Below, piece after piece: positions 49,332 through 59,335 of a stretch of 64,000 bases of DNA. A program made the position numbers and the translations under genes. The notes under the pieces are model-generated. The model did no database searches, was not told the origin of the DNA, and worked only from the letters and a program-made list of their open reading frames with translations. Source of the stretch: Shewanella sp. UCD-KL21 (lineage in GTDB: Bacteria > Pseudomonadota > Gammaproteobacteria > Enterobacterales > Shewanellaceae); assembly GCF_001957135.1 (NCBI RefSeq), contig NZ_MPHK01000006.1:1-64000 (forward strand), written 5' to 3'. How positions within the stretch are numbered: position 1 is the first letter of the stretch; every line of letters begins with the position of its first letter.

Positions 49332-51623
49332 TTAATCGCTTGATGGCTCAATGTCAGCATCCTTTTGCGCGCCGAGCTCGATATCAACACTGTCGACCCG
49401 CTGTAAACCACGAGGTAGTTTCGCGCCTCTACGGCCTCTCTCACCACGATAATGCTCAAGATCAGCTGGCTTCAAGGTTAACTTACGTTTACCAGCCCAC
49501 AGGGTAACTGACGCCTCTTGTGGAATAACATCAAGATGGATCAATAGTTCTTCTCTGCTCTTAGCACGATCAGTTGGAATACCAATGATCTTGTTACCCT
49601 TACCTTTCGATAACTGCGGCAACGCATCAACATCAAAGATAAGCATTCGGCCTTCATTGGTTATCGCCATAATTGACTGAGGCACGCCTTTTTTAACCAA
49701 TTTAGGTACTAAGGATTGCGCATTAGCAGGCAGGCTCAATAATGCTTTACCGGCCTTATTACGACTCACCATATCGGCATAAGAGCCGATAAAACCGTAA
49801 CCAGCATCACTGGCTAATAAATAGCATTGCGAATCAACCCCCATCAACACATGACGCATTACCGCCCCTGGCGCTAAATTAAATCGCGTCGTAATTGGCT
49901 CACCCTGACTTCTAGCAGAAGGGAGCGTATGCGTATCGGTTGCAAACGCCCGCCCAGTCGAGTCGATAAACACTGATGGCTGATTACTCTTACCGCTGGC
50001 ACTGCATAAGAAGCTATCACCGGCTTTATAATTTAACCCTTCGCCATCAATATCATGACCTTTAGCGCAGCGTACCCAACCTTTGTCAGATAACACCACG
50101 GTCACAGACTCAGCTGGGGTCAACTCTTGCTCAGTTAAGGCTTTTGATTCAATCCGCTCAATGATAGGCGAGCGGCGATCATCACCATAGGTTTCACCAT
50201 CTTGTATGAGCTCTTTTTTAACTAAGGTTTTTAAGCGGCGCTCAGATCCCAAAATAAGTTGCAGCTTATCGCGCTCTGCTGCTAACTCTTCTTGCTCACC
50301 TTTAATTTTAAATTCTTCAAGCTTGGCCAAATGACGTAACTTAAGCTCTAAAATCGCTTCGGCTTGCTTATCTGATAAATCAAACCGTGACATTAACTCT
50401 TTTTTCGGCTCATCATTGAAGCGAATGATCTCGATGACTTCATCAATATTTAAGAAGGCAATCATCAAAGCATCAAGAATATGCAGCCTTGCAAGTACCT
50501 TATCAAGACGGTATTGCAAACGACGGGTCACGGTTGAGATGCGGTAACTGAGCCACTCAGTTAGCATTTCTTTCAGGCCTTTAACCCTTGGGCGACCATC
50601 AAGGCCGAGCACATTTAAGTTAACTCGAAAGCTCTTTTCTAAATCCGTAGTGGCAAACAAATGCGCCATTAACTGATCGCAATCAACACGATTTGAGCGA
50701 GGTACAATGATTAATCGTACTGGGTTTTCGTGATCTGATTCATCACGTAAATCTGCCACCATAGGCAGCTTTTTAGCCTGCATTTGGTTAGCGATTTGCT
50801 CTAAAATCTTGCCGCTACCTGCTTGATGTGGCAAACAAGTAATGACAACTTCTCCGCTATCAATCTCGTAAACCGCGCGCATTTTAATCGAGCCACGACC
50901 GGTTTCATAAATCTTGGCAATGTCTTTACTTGGGGTAATAATTTCAGCTTGGGTCGGATAATCAGGCCCTGGTACCAGCTCCATTAAGCGCTCAAGTTCC
51001 GCTTTAGGATTATCCAATAACTCCACACAGGCTGACACTAATTCACGCACATTGTGTGGTGGGATATCGGTTGCCATACCCACGGCAATACCGGTAATAC
51101 CGTTTAACAAAATATGCGGTAAGCGTGCAGGCAATGATTTCGGCTCTTTTAAAGTACCGTCAAAGTTAACGCCCCATTCAACCGTGCCTTGACCTAATTC
51201 AGATAAAAGCACTTCTGAAAATTTTGATAAGGTCGCTTCGGTATAACGCATGGCTGCGAATGACTTAGGGTCGTCTGGCGCCCCCCAGTTACCTTGACCT
51301 TTGACTAAGGGGTAACGATAGGAAAATGGCTGCGCCATTAATACCATAGCTTCATAACACGCACTGTCACCATGGGGATGGTATTTACCTAATACATCAC
51401 CCACGGTTCTAGCAGACTTTTTAGGCTTAGATTGAGCTGATAATCCAAGCTCGCTCATAGCGTAAATAATACGACGTTGAACAGGCTTTAAACCATCGCC
51501 AATATGTGGCAAAGCACGATCCATGATCACGTACATTGAATAGTTTAAATAAGCCTCTTCTGTAAAACGGCGTAGGGGCATTTGCTCTACACCATCAAGG
51601 CTTAATTCAATCGCATCACTCAT
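49332..51623 (-). CDS. parC: DNA topoisomerase IV subunit A
   Basis: A 763-residue type IIA topoisomerase subunit that decatenates daughter chromosomes. The catalytic tyrosine is in [11 protein letters not shown] (about residue 120). The quinolone-determining segment [14 protein letters not shown] carries the wild-type serine and glutamate. The C-terminal beta-pinwheel (about 500-740) is present. It is separated from parE by one gene on the same strand. Confidence 0.97.
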   Translation of the reverse strand: MSDAIELSLDGVEQMPLRRFTEEAYLNYSMYVIMDRALPHIGDGLKPVQRRIIYAMSELGLSAQSKPKKSARTVGDVLGKYHPHGDSACYEAMVLMAQPFSYRYPLVKGQGNWGAPDDPKSFAAMRYTEATLSKFSEVLLSELGQGTVEWGVNFDGTLKEPKSLPARLPHILLNGITGIAVGMATDIPPHNVRELVSACVELLDNPKAELERLMELVPGPDYPTQAEIITPSKDIAKIYETGRGSIKMRAVYEIDSGEVVITCLPHQAGSGKILEQIANQMQAKKLPMVADLRDESDHENPVRLIIVPRSNRVDCDQLMAHLFATTDLEKSFRVNLNVLGLDGRPRVKGLKEMLTEWLSYRISTVTRRLQYRLDKVLARLHILDALMIAFLNIDEVIEIIRFNDEPKKELMSRFDLSDKQAEAILELKLRHLAKLEEFKIKGEQEELAAERDKLQLILGSERRLKTLVKKELIQDGETYGDDRRSPIIERIESKALTEQELTPAESVTVVLSDKGWVRCAKGHDIDGEGLNYKAGDSFLCSASGKSNQPSVFIDSTGRAFATDTHTLPSARSQGEPITTRFNLAPGAVMRHVLMGVDSQCYLLASDAGYGFIGSYADMVSRNKAGKALLSLPANAQSLVPKLVKKGVPQSIMAITNEGRMLIFDVDALPQLSKGKGNKIIGIPTDRAKSREELLIHLDVIPQEASVTLWAGKRKLTLKPADLEHYRGERGRRGAKLPRGLQRVDSVDIELGAQKDADIEPSSD

Positions 51624-51641
51624 TAGTTAATATTCCTGTGA

Positions 51642-52778
51642 TTATTCTGGCGCTTTATAAAACAAGCGATATACATTGCCTTTTAGGTCATCAGAGATGA
51701 ACACTGCACCATCGGGTGCATTTATCAGGTCATAAGGTCTAGCAACGGGAAACTCACCGTCTAAAAAGCTGACTACTCTTTCGCGCTTGATAATTTGGTC
51801 GTCTTCAAGGGCTAACATTACCACTTGATAACCAATCTTACTTGAGCGATTCCATGAGCCATTTTCAGCAACAAATAATTGTTGCTGATAGCGCTCAGGG
51901 AAATTATCACCTTGATAAAAAAGTAGGCTGGTTGGTTTCACATGTGCTGGTAATTCAAATTCTGGCGTTGAAACATTGAGGTTGTCTGGTTTCTTAAAAG
52001 AAGCCTCTGCAACATTGTTTCCATGAATATAGGGAAAACCAAAATGGCTGCCCTTTACGTCTATGCGGTTTATTTCATCGGCTGGCATGGTATCACCCAT
52101 CCAATTTCGGCCTTGATCTGCAAACCATAATTTAGCGCTGCTCGGCGACCAGTCAAAACCAATAACCCGCCTTAATCCTGATGCCACTTGTTCGGTATCA
52201 CCCGACTTAATATCAATGGCTAGCATGCTGCTAAATGGCGCTTCTGCTTCACACACATTGCACGGAGAGCCAATAGAGATATACAGTCGGCCATCAGGGC
52301 CAAACTTCATCCCGCGGGCATGTTTGCGCTCAACACTTGGCAGCCCTGAGTACACCTCTTTGGGTCTACCTGGACGCCTAAGGCGGTCTTCAATATCTTG
52401 ATAACGTAAAATACGGTCTTGGTCTGCGACATACAAATCACCGTCATGAAACGCGATAGCTTCTGGGTACTCTAAGCCTTTACCTATTAGGTAGCGTTTG
52501 TTTACCTGACCATCGTTATCTGAGTCAACTAAGGCATAAATGGTGCCGCTCTTTTTTGAGCCGACAAACAAGGTGCCGTTAGTACCCATTGCCATTTGCT
52601 TGGCATCACCTAAATCTGAGGCATACAGTGTCAGCCCAAATCCTTTAGTCACAGTAATCATCATGGTGTCGGCAGCAAAAGCTTTAACCACAGTCATTTG
52701 TGTTAAAGCAAGCACTGACAACGCCTTTAACGCTGTCTTCGCTTGCTTAAAGTCCATTTTAAATTTTATGTTCGACAT
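51642..52778 (-). CDS. Exported PQQ-type sugar (sorbosone) dehydrogenase-like protein
   Basis: A protein of about 378 residues with a signal peptide (TALKALSVLALTQMTVVKAFA) and a six-bladed beta-propeller of the glucose/sorbosone dehydrogenase family. Blade motifs include MKFGPDGRLYISIGSPCNVC, VIGFDWSPSSAKLWFADQGRNWMGD and PDGAVFISDDLKGNVYR. Members use PQQ or act as aldose oxidases, and some lack the cofactor; substrate and cofactor are not shown. ATGs at 52814, 52799 and 52778 are all possible starts with weak ribosome sites; the one at 52778 gives the most compact signal peptide. It is inserted between parE and parC on the same strand. Confidence 0.8.
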   Translation of the reverse strand: MSNIKFKMDFKQAKTALKALSVLALTQMTVVKAFAADTMMITVTKGFGLTLYASDLGDAKQMAMGTNGTLFVGSKKSGTIYALVDSDNDGQVNKRYLIGKGLEYPEAIAFHDGDLYVADQDRILRYQDIEDRLRRPGRPKEVYSGLPSVERKHARGMKFGPDGRLYISIGSPCNVCEAEAPFSSMLAIDIKSGDTEQVASGLRRVIGFDWSPSSAKLWFADQGRNWMGDTMPADEINRIDVKGSHFGFPYIHGNNVAEASFKKPDNLNVSTPEFELPAHVKPTSLLFYQGDNFPERYQQQLFVAENGSWNRSSKIGYQVVMLALEDDQIIKRERVVSFLDGEFPVARPYDLINAPDGAVFISDDLKGNVYRLFYKAPE

Positions 52779-52803
52779 CTTAGTAATTTTTGCCTTCATT
52801 GTT

Positions 52804-52855
52804 GTTATAAGCAATTGTTATCAGCAATCGTTATGGGCAATTGTTATGGGCATAA
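52804..52855. repeat. Four tandem 13-bp repeats
   Basis: GTTATAAGCAATT, GTTATCAGCAATC, GTTATGGGCAATT and GTTATGGGCATAA follow head to tail, differing at one to four positions. They sit between the parE stop (52867) and the sugar-dehydrogenase start, in its leader region; if the 52814 start is used, the first unit is partly coding. Confidence 0.9.
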
Positions 52856-52866
52856 AACTGAGTAAA

Positions 52867-54753
52867 TTACAGCTGAGCTAGATCACCTTTAGACTCTAAC
52901 CAAATTTTACGATCTGGCGAGCGCTTTTTCGCAAGTAACATATCCATGAGTGCTACTGTGTCCTCATTATCATCAATGGTTAATTGCACCAAACGGCGGG
53001 TATTAGGATCCATTGTGGTCTCTCGCAGTTGCAAGGGGTTCATCTCACCTAGACCTTTGAAACGAGTCACTTGCACTTTGCCTTTTTTCTTTTCTGCCAC
53101 AATTCGGTCTAATATACCGTTTTTTTCATCTTCATCTAAAGCATAAAAAACTTCTTTGCCTAAATCGATACGAAACAGCGGTGGCATAGCAATATACACA
53201 TGGCCTTTCTCGACCAACACCCGATAATGCTTCATAAATAAAGCACATAATAGGGTCGCAATATGCAGACCGTCGGAGTCGGCATCAGCAAGAATACAAA
53301 TTTTGCCATAGCGTAACTCTGAAATATCAGCACTGTCTGGATCGCAGCCTATGGCCACTGAGATATCATGTACTTCTTGCGAGGCTAATACCTGTGACGC
53401 GTCCACTTCCCAAGTATTTAAAATCTTACCTCTAAGGGGCATAATCGCTTGAAACTCACGATCGCGCGCCTGTTTAGCACTACCACCAGCAGAGTCACCC
53501 TCCACTAAAAATAGCTCACCGCGCATTGGGTCTTGGCCACTACAATCAGTTAATTTACCCGGTAAAGCCGGCCCTGAAGTGACTTTTTTACGGGCTACTT
53601 TTTTAGCCGCTTTTAAGCGTTTTTGAGCATTGTTAATACAAAGCTCAGCTAATTGCTCAGCTTGCTCGGTATTGGAGTTAAGCCATAGCGAGAAAGCATC
53701 ACGAACAATACCAGAAACAAACGCTGAGCTTTGACGGCTTGAGAGTTTCTCTTTGGTTTGACCAGAAAATTGTGGGTCCTGCATTTTGATAGATAAAATA
53801 AATGAGGCTTTATCCCAAATATCTTCAGGTGAGAGTTTAATGCCTCGAGGCACCAGATTACGAAACTCACAGAACTCACGCATCGACTCCAATAAGCCTT
53901 GTCTGAAACCATTAACGTGAGTCCCGCCAAGTGGCGTAGGGATCAAGTTAACGTAACTTTCATACAAACTATCACCGCCTTCAGGCAGCCAAGTAATAGC
54001 CCACTCTGCTGCGTCCATTTTACCGGCAAAACTACCAATGAACGGCTCTTCAGGTAACAAGACCGAATCTTTTACCGCTTCTTTTAAGTAATCCGTTAAG
54101 CCACTTTCGTAAAACCACTCATGTACTTCACCATTTTGCTTATTGCTAAACTTAATCCGTAAACCGGGGCAAAGCACAGCTTTGGCCCGCAATAAATAAA
54201 GCAGCTTAGTAAGCGAGAAGTTACCTGAGTCAAAATAGCTGGCATCTGGCCAAAAATGAACTCGGGTACCGGTATTACGTCGGCCACAGGTGCCAGTAAC
54301 ACGTAAGTCTTCGACCTTGTCACCGTTTTCAAAGGCCATATCATACACTTGAGCGTCACGACGAACGGTAATTTCAACCCGAGTCGATAAGGCATTTACC
54401 ACCGAAATACCGACCCCGTGCAAACCACCAGAGAATTGGTAATTTTTATTCGAGAACTTACCACCGGCGTGCAATTTGGTGAGGATCAATTCAACCCCAG
54501 GAATACCTTCTTCAGGGTGAATATCCACAGGCATACCACGACCATCATCAGTGACTTCCAATGAATTATCGGCGTGCAATACCACTTCAATTTTTGAGGC
54601 GTGACCGGCGAGCGCTTCATCGACACTGTTGTCGATAACTTCTTGACCTAAATGATTCGGTCTGGTGGTGTCGGTGTACATACCAGGACGGCGTTTAACA
54701 GGGTCGAGTCCATTAAGAACCTCGATAGCGTCAGAAGTATATTGATTGCTCAT
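52867..54753 (-). CDS. parE: DNA topoisomerase IV subunit B
   Basis: A 628-residue ATPase subunit of topoisomerase IV. The GHKL ATP site motifs (VIDNSVDEALAGH, DDGRGMPV, GGLHGVGISVVNA) lie in the first 125 residues; the TOPRIM region includes LVEGDSAGG and ILADADSDGLHI. The ATG at 54753 (MSNQYTSDAIEVL) matches the family start better than the one three codons upstream. It lies after yqiA on the same strand. Confidence 0.97.
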   Translation of the reverse strand: MSNQYTSDAIEVLNGLDPVKRRPGMYTDTTRPNHLGQEVIDNSVDEALAGHASKIEVVLHADNSLEVTDDGRGMPVDIHPEEGIPGVELILTKLHAGGKFSNKNYQFSGGLHGVGISVVNALSTRVEITVRRDAQVYDMAFENGDKVEDLRVTGTCGRRNTGTRVHFWPDASYFDSGNFSLTKLLYLLRAKAVLCPGLRIKFSNKQNGEVHEWFYESGLTDYLKEAVKDSVLLPEEPFIGSFAGKMDAAEWAITWLPEGGDSLYESYVNLIPTPLGGTHVNGFRQGLLESMREFCEFRNLVPRGIKLSPEDIWDKASFILSIKMQDPQFSGQTKEKLSSRQSSAFVSGIVRDAFSLWLNSNTEQAEQLAELCINNAQKRLKAAKKVARKKVTSGPALPGKLTDCSGQDPMRGELFLVEGDSAGGSAKQARDREFQAIMPLRGKILNTWEVDASQVLASQEVHDISVAIGCDPDSADISELRYGKICILADADSDGLHIATLLCALFMKHYRVLVEKGHVYIAMPPLFRIDLGKEVFYALDEDEKNGILDRIVAEKKKGKVQVTRFKGLGEMNPLQLRETTMDPNTRRLVQLTIDDNEDTVALMDMLLAKKRSPDRKIWLESKGDLAQL

Positions 54754-54809
54754 AGTCCACACATTTGGTCAATTATTGGCCCAACATTACAGGCCGAAAA
54801 GAATACTTG

Positions 54810-55385
54810 TTATTTAATTTGTAAAAAATCACATATCTTATCTAGCTGATTTTTATAGCCAATAAAACTGTGGTCACCGTTGGCTTCTAAATGAAGCTGA
54901 CAACAATGATATTTCGATAATGCTTGACGATAATCTAACACTTCATCGCCAGTTTGCAAAAAAACTAAAAATCTATCTGGGCGACGAATGACTTCAGTAT
55001 TATATTCAGCAACATCAAGTTTATGTTGCGGTAATACTTGGTAATGTTCATCGGTATAGGGATTATATTGCGGCCCTAAAAACGCATCAAACAACTCAAA
55101 GGGTTTTACTGCAGGGTTTATTAACACTGCTTTACCGCCGTATTGTTCAGCTAAATAGCTAGCAAAGTACCCACCTAAAGACGATCCAATGTAGGTTAAC
55201 GGTTCACCTTTGGCTTTCGCTTGTTCCACAATACCACATAACAAGGTCATCGCCGCTTTAGGTGATGAAGGAAGTTGAGGTTGGTGAAAAGGGTAATCCG
55301 GAAAACGCTGTTTTATATAGTCAGCCGTTTCCTTGGCTTTATCTGAAAGAGGTGAACTATTAAATCCATGTATATAGAGCAGCAT
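54810..55385 (-). CDS. yqiA: YqiA family esterase
   Basis: A 191-residue alpha/beta-hydrolase fold esterase. HGFNSSPLSDKA (N-terminal loop), the nucleophile in GSSLGGYFASY (serine near 69) and a late GDHSF histidine are conserved. E. coli YqiA hydrolyses short acyl esters and CoA thioesters. It sits in the conserved order parE, yqiA, cpdA, yqiB, nudF, tolC. AGAGGAAAT lies before the ATG. Confidence 0.9.
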   Translation of the reverse strand: MLLYIHGFNSSPLSDKAKETADYIKQRFPDYPFHQPQLPSSPKAAMTLLCGIVEQAKAKGEPLTYIGSSLGGYFASYLAEQYGGKAVLINPAVKPFELFDAFLGPQYNPYTDEHYQVLPQHKLDVAEYNTEVIRRPDRFLVFLQTGDEVLDYRQALSKYHCCQLHLEANGDHSFIGYKNQLDKICDFLQIK

Positions 55386-55460
55386 ATTTCCTCTCGCTAA
55401 GGTGATATTGAAATTCCAACAGCAGAATGAATATCAAGCTAACCAATAACGAAAAAGCGT

Positions 55461-56300
55461 CTAATAACCGCTCGCATCATTATCTGGAGAGAAGTTTTCG
55501 CCAGGCACCCGATAAACATTAGTATGAATGCTACCATTGCTAGCTAGCTCCAGCAAACGATAGCCGGGTTGAAGTCCATCTAGGGCAAAATAAGAAGATT
55601 TTGGCTTAAATTGTATACAAGTTGACGGGGTCGCCATTAAGTGAATAGCCCCATTGGCGCCTTGGTATTCACTATCAATAGCTTGATGCACATGGCCCCA
55701 TAGCGCGGCTTTCACTTGAGGGTATTCCCCCATGCGCTGTAAAAAGTTATCGCCATTAATCATGCAATGCTGATCAAGCCAGCTGCACTGCACTAAAATC
55801 GGATTATGGTGCATAACCAGTAACACGTGCTTCTCAGGATCTGCTTTGATAGCGGCATCAATCAATTTAAATTGATCTTCAGCCATAAAGCCACCCGGTT
55901 TACCGCGCACTGTTGAGTCCAACATCAATATTTGCCAGTTACCAATGATAATGCGCTGCTGACCAAACAATTGTTTGCCCTGCATATGCAAGCTCATCAA
56001 GCGTGGGTCATCATGATTACCCGGTAAATAATGACAAGGCATATCGAGTTTTGTGACTGCATTTGAAAAATGCTGATATGACTGAGGAGAGTAGTCTTGG
56101 CTAATATCGCCAGAGGCCAACATGATGTCAGCTTGCTGATCTGATGCTAAAAAAGTGTCTAGTACAGCCTGAAAACTGGCAGCCGTATTCACCCCTAAAA
56201 GCTGCGCTTCTGGATCGGCAAATAGATGTGGATCAGTGACTTGAATCAGCCTGACGACATCCGTTTCAGCGATGGGGTAACTCACTGGCTCTTTTAGCAC
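55461..56300 (-). CDS. cpdA: 3',5'-cyclic AMP phosphodiesterase CpdA
   Basis: A 279-residue metallophosphoesterase that breaks down cAMP and so tunes Crp activity. Metal motifs are QVTDPHLF, ASGDISQDYSP, GNHDDPR and a late MMHHNP / WGHVHQ pair, all intact. The start is a GTG with AGGA in front. The gene sits in the yqiA-cpdA-yqiB-nudF order of E. coli. Both crp and cpdA are in this window, 44 kb apart. Confidence 0.95.
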   Translation of the reverse strand: MLKEPVSYPIAETDVVRLIQVTDPHLFADPEAQLLGVNTAASFQAVLDTFLASDQQADIMLASGDISQDYSPQSYQHFSNAVTKLDMPCHYLPGNHDDPRLMSLHMQGKQLFGQQRIIIGNWQILMLDSTVRGKPGGFMAEDQFKLIDAAIKADPEKHVLLVMHHNPILVQCSWLDQHCMINGDNFLQRMGEYPQVKAALWGHVHQAIDSEYQGANGAIHLMATPSTCIQFKPKSSYFALDGLQPGYRLLELASNGSIHTNVYRVPGENFSPDNDASGY

Positions 56301-56339
56301 TAATTAATCCTAGGAATAAATTAATTCAATGTTGTAGAA

Positions 56340-56774
56340 CTATGTCGAACACAGATGCTGGGGACGGCATCCGATCTTAAGTAGCTCTTCCAGAAATGCA
56401 TTAACTTGATACTTTTCATCCGTTTGATGCATATGTACATTTGGATAATCATACACTGCTTTTAATCGGTAAATCTGTTGACTAGTTAACACTTCTGCTA
56501 ATTGAGCATCATGATAAACTCGCACACACGCTTTAGGTGTGGTAAGGAAATCTCCCAAAGGAAAATGCCGCTTTATTTCAATTAGTTGCGTATATTTAGT
56601 ATTTTCAATAATAGTCACATCTAATAGCCCCAATTGACCTTCGACAGTCCAAGACTCATTAATTGCCCCATCTTCAGGCAACCATTTTAAAATGAGCGCA
56701 TAATTACGGCCACACAATGCTAAAAAAGCACTCACGTTTGGCTGATACTTATTTTTGGTTACTTGCTGACTCAA
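56340..56774 (-). CDS. yqiB: DUF1249 (YqiB) family protein
   Basis: A 144-residue soluble protein with the usual family blocks (NYALILKWLP, then VTIIENTKYTQLIEI and HMHQTDEKYQVNAFLEELL). The start is a TTG with AGAGG in front. E. coli YqiB lies at the same place between cpdA and nudF. Its role is not established. Confidence 0.85.
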   Translation of the reverse strand: MSQQVTKNKYQPNVSAFLALCGRNYALILKWLPEDGAINESWTVEGQLGLLDVTIIENTKYTQLIEIKRHFPLGDFLTTPKACVRVYHDAQLAEVLTSQQIYRLKAVYDYPNVHMHQTDEKYQVNAFLEELLKIGCRPQHLCST

Positions 56775-56853
56775 TTCAAACCTCTTTAACTAGCTTTACA
56801 CAACAGCATTAATACTGATGATAAGTCGCTCAATCTGTGCGTTAGTTGAGCTG

Positions 56854-57474
56854 CTATAACTTCACTTTGTTTAAGTTTAATGCCAACCATTGTAGACCAA
56901 GCACGGTAGAAGCATTATCAATACGCCCGCTATTAACCATCTCCATGGCGATATCAAAATCGACCACATGCACTTTTATATCTTCATGCTCATATTCAAG
57001 ACCGTGTATACCTTGCGCTTTACTGGCATCAACGTTGGCCCAATAAAAATAAAACCGCTCAGATGAACCACCTGGTGTCGCAAGAAAGCTATTAACAAAA
57101 TGCATTTCAGTGGCACTAAGTCCTGTCTCTTCCATTAATTCTCTATGGGCAACCTCTTCAGCCACCTCATCGGCGGCGATCATACCTGCAACCAATTCAA
57201 GTAGCCAAATAGAATTAGTGGTCGCTATAGCGGGTAAGCGAATTTGTTCAATAAGTACCACTTGATGAGTCCTAGGATCATAAGGTAGCACCACAACGGC
57301 ATGACCTCTTTCAAAGACTTCGCGAGAAACAACGTCACTCCAACCGCCGTCAAAGAGTCTATGCTTAAATTGATATTCATCTAATTTAAAAAAACCCTTA
57401 AAAACAGTTTGCTTAGAGATAATCACCACGTCATCTTTAGCGTTGAATTGTGCATTTATGCCATTATTTTTCAT
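56854..57474 (-). CDS. nudF: ADP-ribose pyrophosphatase NudF
   Basis: A 206-residue Nudix hydrolase that splits ADP-ribose into AMP and ribose-5-phosphate. The Nudix box (G x5 E x7 RE x2 EE x G) is complete: GMIAADE, AHRELMEETGL at about residues 97-117. AAGGG precedes the ATG at 57474. It heads the minus-strand nudF, yqiB, cpdA, yqiA, parE run and is divergent from tolC. Confidence 0.94.
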   Translation of the reverse strand: MKNNGINAQFNAKDDVVIISKQTVFKGFFKLDEYQFKHRLFDGGWSDVVSREVFERGHAVVVLPYDPRTHQVVLIEQIRLPAIATTNSIWLLELVAGMIAADEVAEEVAHRELMEETGLSATEMHFVNSFLATPGGSSERFYFYWANVDASKAQGIHGLEYEHEDIKVHVVDFDIAMEMVNSGRIDNASTVLGLQWLALNLNKVKL

Positions 57475-57926
57475 ATTTTTCCCTTACAACTTGTAAGCCC
57501 TTTAAAATATTTCATACACTATTATATGGAGGTTCTCATTAGGCTGAGGATTTTAATAAAGTCTGTTACAACTTGAAAGTTGATATTTGCTTTAGAAATG
57601 ATAACCTTTTTCACTGTACACAGCAGAGTCTGTTGATCTTTCATGGTTATTTTTACAGCAGCAGCTAAAATTTACCAAGGTATATGAGTAATAAATGTAA
57701 CATTGCATTTTCTCATACCCATAAATGCAATGTCAGTGGCAACAAATGTCACTAAAACACTGTAGAATTTAACCGAGAAAGATGAACAGATCCTCGCGCC
57801 ATAGCGAAAACACAGTCGTTTAGCCTAGTTCGATAGTGCAAGATGATAATTGCTTAATTGTGTGTTCAGTAAATACCAAAATTATTTATCCTCCATTGAT
57901 GGAGATATTGTCTAAAAGGGCAGCAA
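57475..57926. promoter_or_regulatory. 452-base divergent control region between nudF and tolC with palindromes
   Basis: The region holds no gene. ACATTGCATTT (57700-57710) and AAATGCAATGT (57723-57733) form a perfect 11-base inverted pair 12 bases apart; AATGTAACATT (57695-57705) is a small palindrome that overlaps the left arm, and CAAATGTCAC follows at 57743-57752. Together they look like a regulator operator or an RNA hairpin in the tolC leader. CTCCAT-TG-ATGGAG at 57891-57904 forms a short hairpin just before the tolC start. Which regulator binds cannot be told from sequence. Confidence 0.45.
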
Positions 57927-59234
57927 ATGAAATTTAAAATAAGTTCTATATACGCAGCGCTAACAATAGCAGTTGCTGCACCTGCGGCAAATGCTGATGA
58001 TTTATTACAAATTTATCAACAAGCACTCACTAGTGACACTGTTGTGCTGCAAGCACAAGCGCAACGTGATGCATTATACGAAAGCATTGAAGAAAACCGT
58101 GCACCTTTACTGCCTACTATTAGTGCCAATGTGGGCTACGCTAAAGCATGGAATAAAAATGAAGGCGAGTCGACTAATATGCCAGATGGCTTTACTGGTG
58201 GCATCAGCTTAAACCAAGTGATTTATGATCACAGCGCTTGGGTCGGTTTAGACCTAGCTGAAATGGCAGCATCACAAGCTGACTCAGCTTATGCATCGAC
58301 GTTACAAGCATTAATTATCCGTGTAACTGATGCATACTTTGCAGTATTAACCGCAAAAGATAACTTTGAATTCCAAGGTGCTGAAAAACGCGCTATTGAG
58401 CGTCAATTAGAGCAGACAAAACAACGTTTTGCTGTCGGCCTTACCGCGATTACCGATGTACATGAAGCTCAAGCACAATACGATTTAGCCTCAGCAACTG
58501 AAATTCTTGCCGAAAATACACTGGCAAACAGTTACGAAGCACTTCGTGAAATCACAGGTATTGACCACAAGACAATTAATATCTTAGATACTACCCGCTT
58601 CTCAGCAGGCGCGACCTCGCCAACATCTTCATCAGAATGGTTAAAAATTGCAGAAACCAACAGTATTGATTTAATGACCCAACGTATTGGCCGTGATATT
58701 GCCAGTGAAACCATTAGCCTTTTTAAAGCGGGTCATATGCCATCGCTAAACTTGGGCGCTGGTTACACTAAAGGCTTTGATCAAAACCCTGGTCTTGATT
58801 ACGACAATGCCAACATTGGTATTACCTTAAGCGTACCGATTTTTGAAGGTTTCAAGGTTACCTCGCAAGTTAGACAGGCTCAATATCAATATGTTGAAGC
58901 AAGTGAGCGACTTGAACAAACTCACCGTAGTGTGGTTAAAAATGTGCGCAATAACTTTAACAATGTCGGCGCATCAATCAGCTCTATCCGCGCTTACGAG
59001 CAATCTGTTATATCTTCAGAAAGTGCTTTAAAAGCAACCCAAGCAGGTTTTGAAGTGGGCACGCGTACTATTGTTGATGTATTAAACCGTACTCGTGATT
59101 TATACGATTCAAAGCGTCAACTGTCTGATGCACGTTACGGCTATATCACTTCAATCCTTGCTCTTAAACAAGCTGCGGGTACTTTGAACGAAGACGATAT
59201 CATCTCAATTAACAATGGCCTTATTTCAGAATAA
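57927..59234 (+). CDS. tolC: Outer-membrane efflux channel TolC
   Basis: A 435-residue outer-membrane factor with a signal peptide (residues 1-23). It contains two OEP repeats (about 24-210 and 230-430), with coiled-coil helices (GVTAITDVHEAQAQYDLASA-type and VGTRTIVDVLNRTRDLYDSK) that form the periplasmic tunnel. It joins drug pumps and type I secretion systems to the outside. No pump gene is adjacent. The position next to nudF matches E. coli. A strong terminator follows. Confidence 0.95.
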   Translation: MKFKISSIYAALTIAVAAPAANADDLLQIYQQALTSDTVVLQAQAQRDALYESIEENRAPLLPTISANVGYAKAWNKNEGESTNMPDGFTGGISLNQVIYDHSAWVGLDLAEMAASQADSAYASTLQALIIRVTDAYFAVLTAKDNFEFQGAEKRAIERQLEQTKQRFAVGLTAITDVHEAQAQYDLASATEILAENTLANSYEALREITGIDHKTINILDTTRFSAGATSPTSSSEWLKIAETNSIDLMTQRIGRDIASETISLFKAGHMPSLNLGAGYTKGFDQNPGLDYDNANIGITLSVPIFEGFKVTSQVRQAQYQYVEASERLEQTHRSVVKNVRNNFNNVGASISSIRAYEQSVISSESALKATQAGFEVGTRTIVDVLNRTRDLYDSKRQLSDARYGYITSILALKQAAGTLNEDDIISINNGLISE

Positions 59235-59280
59235 CCTTTTTACTGAGTTAGCCCTATTGCTAATGCCTTATCCAGGCAAC

Positions 59281-59306
59281 AAAAAACCGCCAAATGGCGG
59301 TTTTTT
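59281..59306. terminator. Bidirectional terminator after tolC
   Basis: AAAAAACCGCCA (59281-59292) pairs perfectly with TGGCGGTTTTTT (59295-59306), with long A and T runs. Confidence 0.93.
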
Positions 59307-59335
59307 ATTGGGCATTTATAACGCTTATTCAGTCT

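Noticed and set aside
49332..54753. gyrA/gyrB in place of parC/parE
   Set aside because: The ParC-type quinolone region [13 protein letters not shown], the shorter lengths and the parE, yqiA, cpdA order identify topoisomerase IV rather than gyrase.
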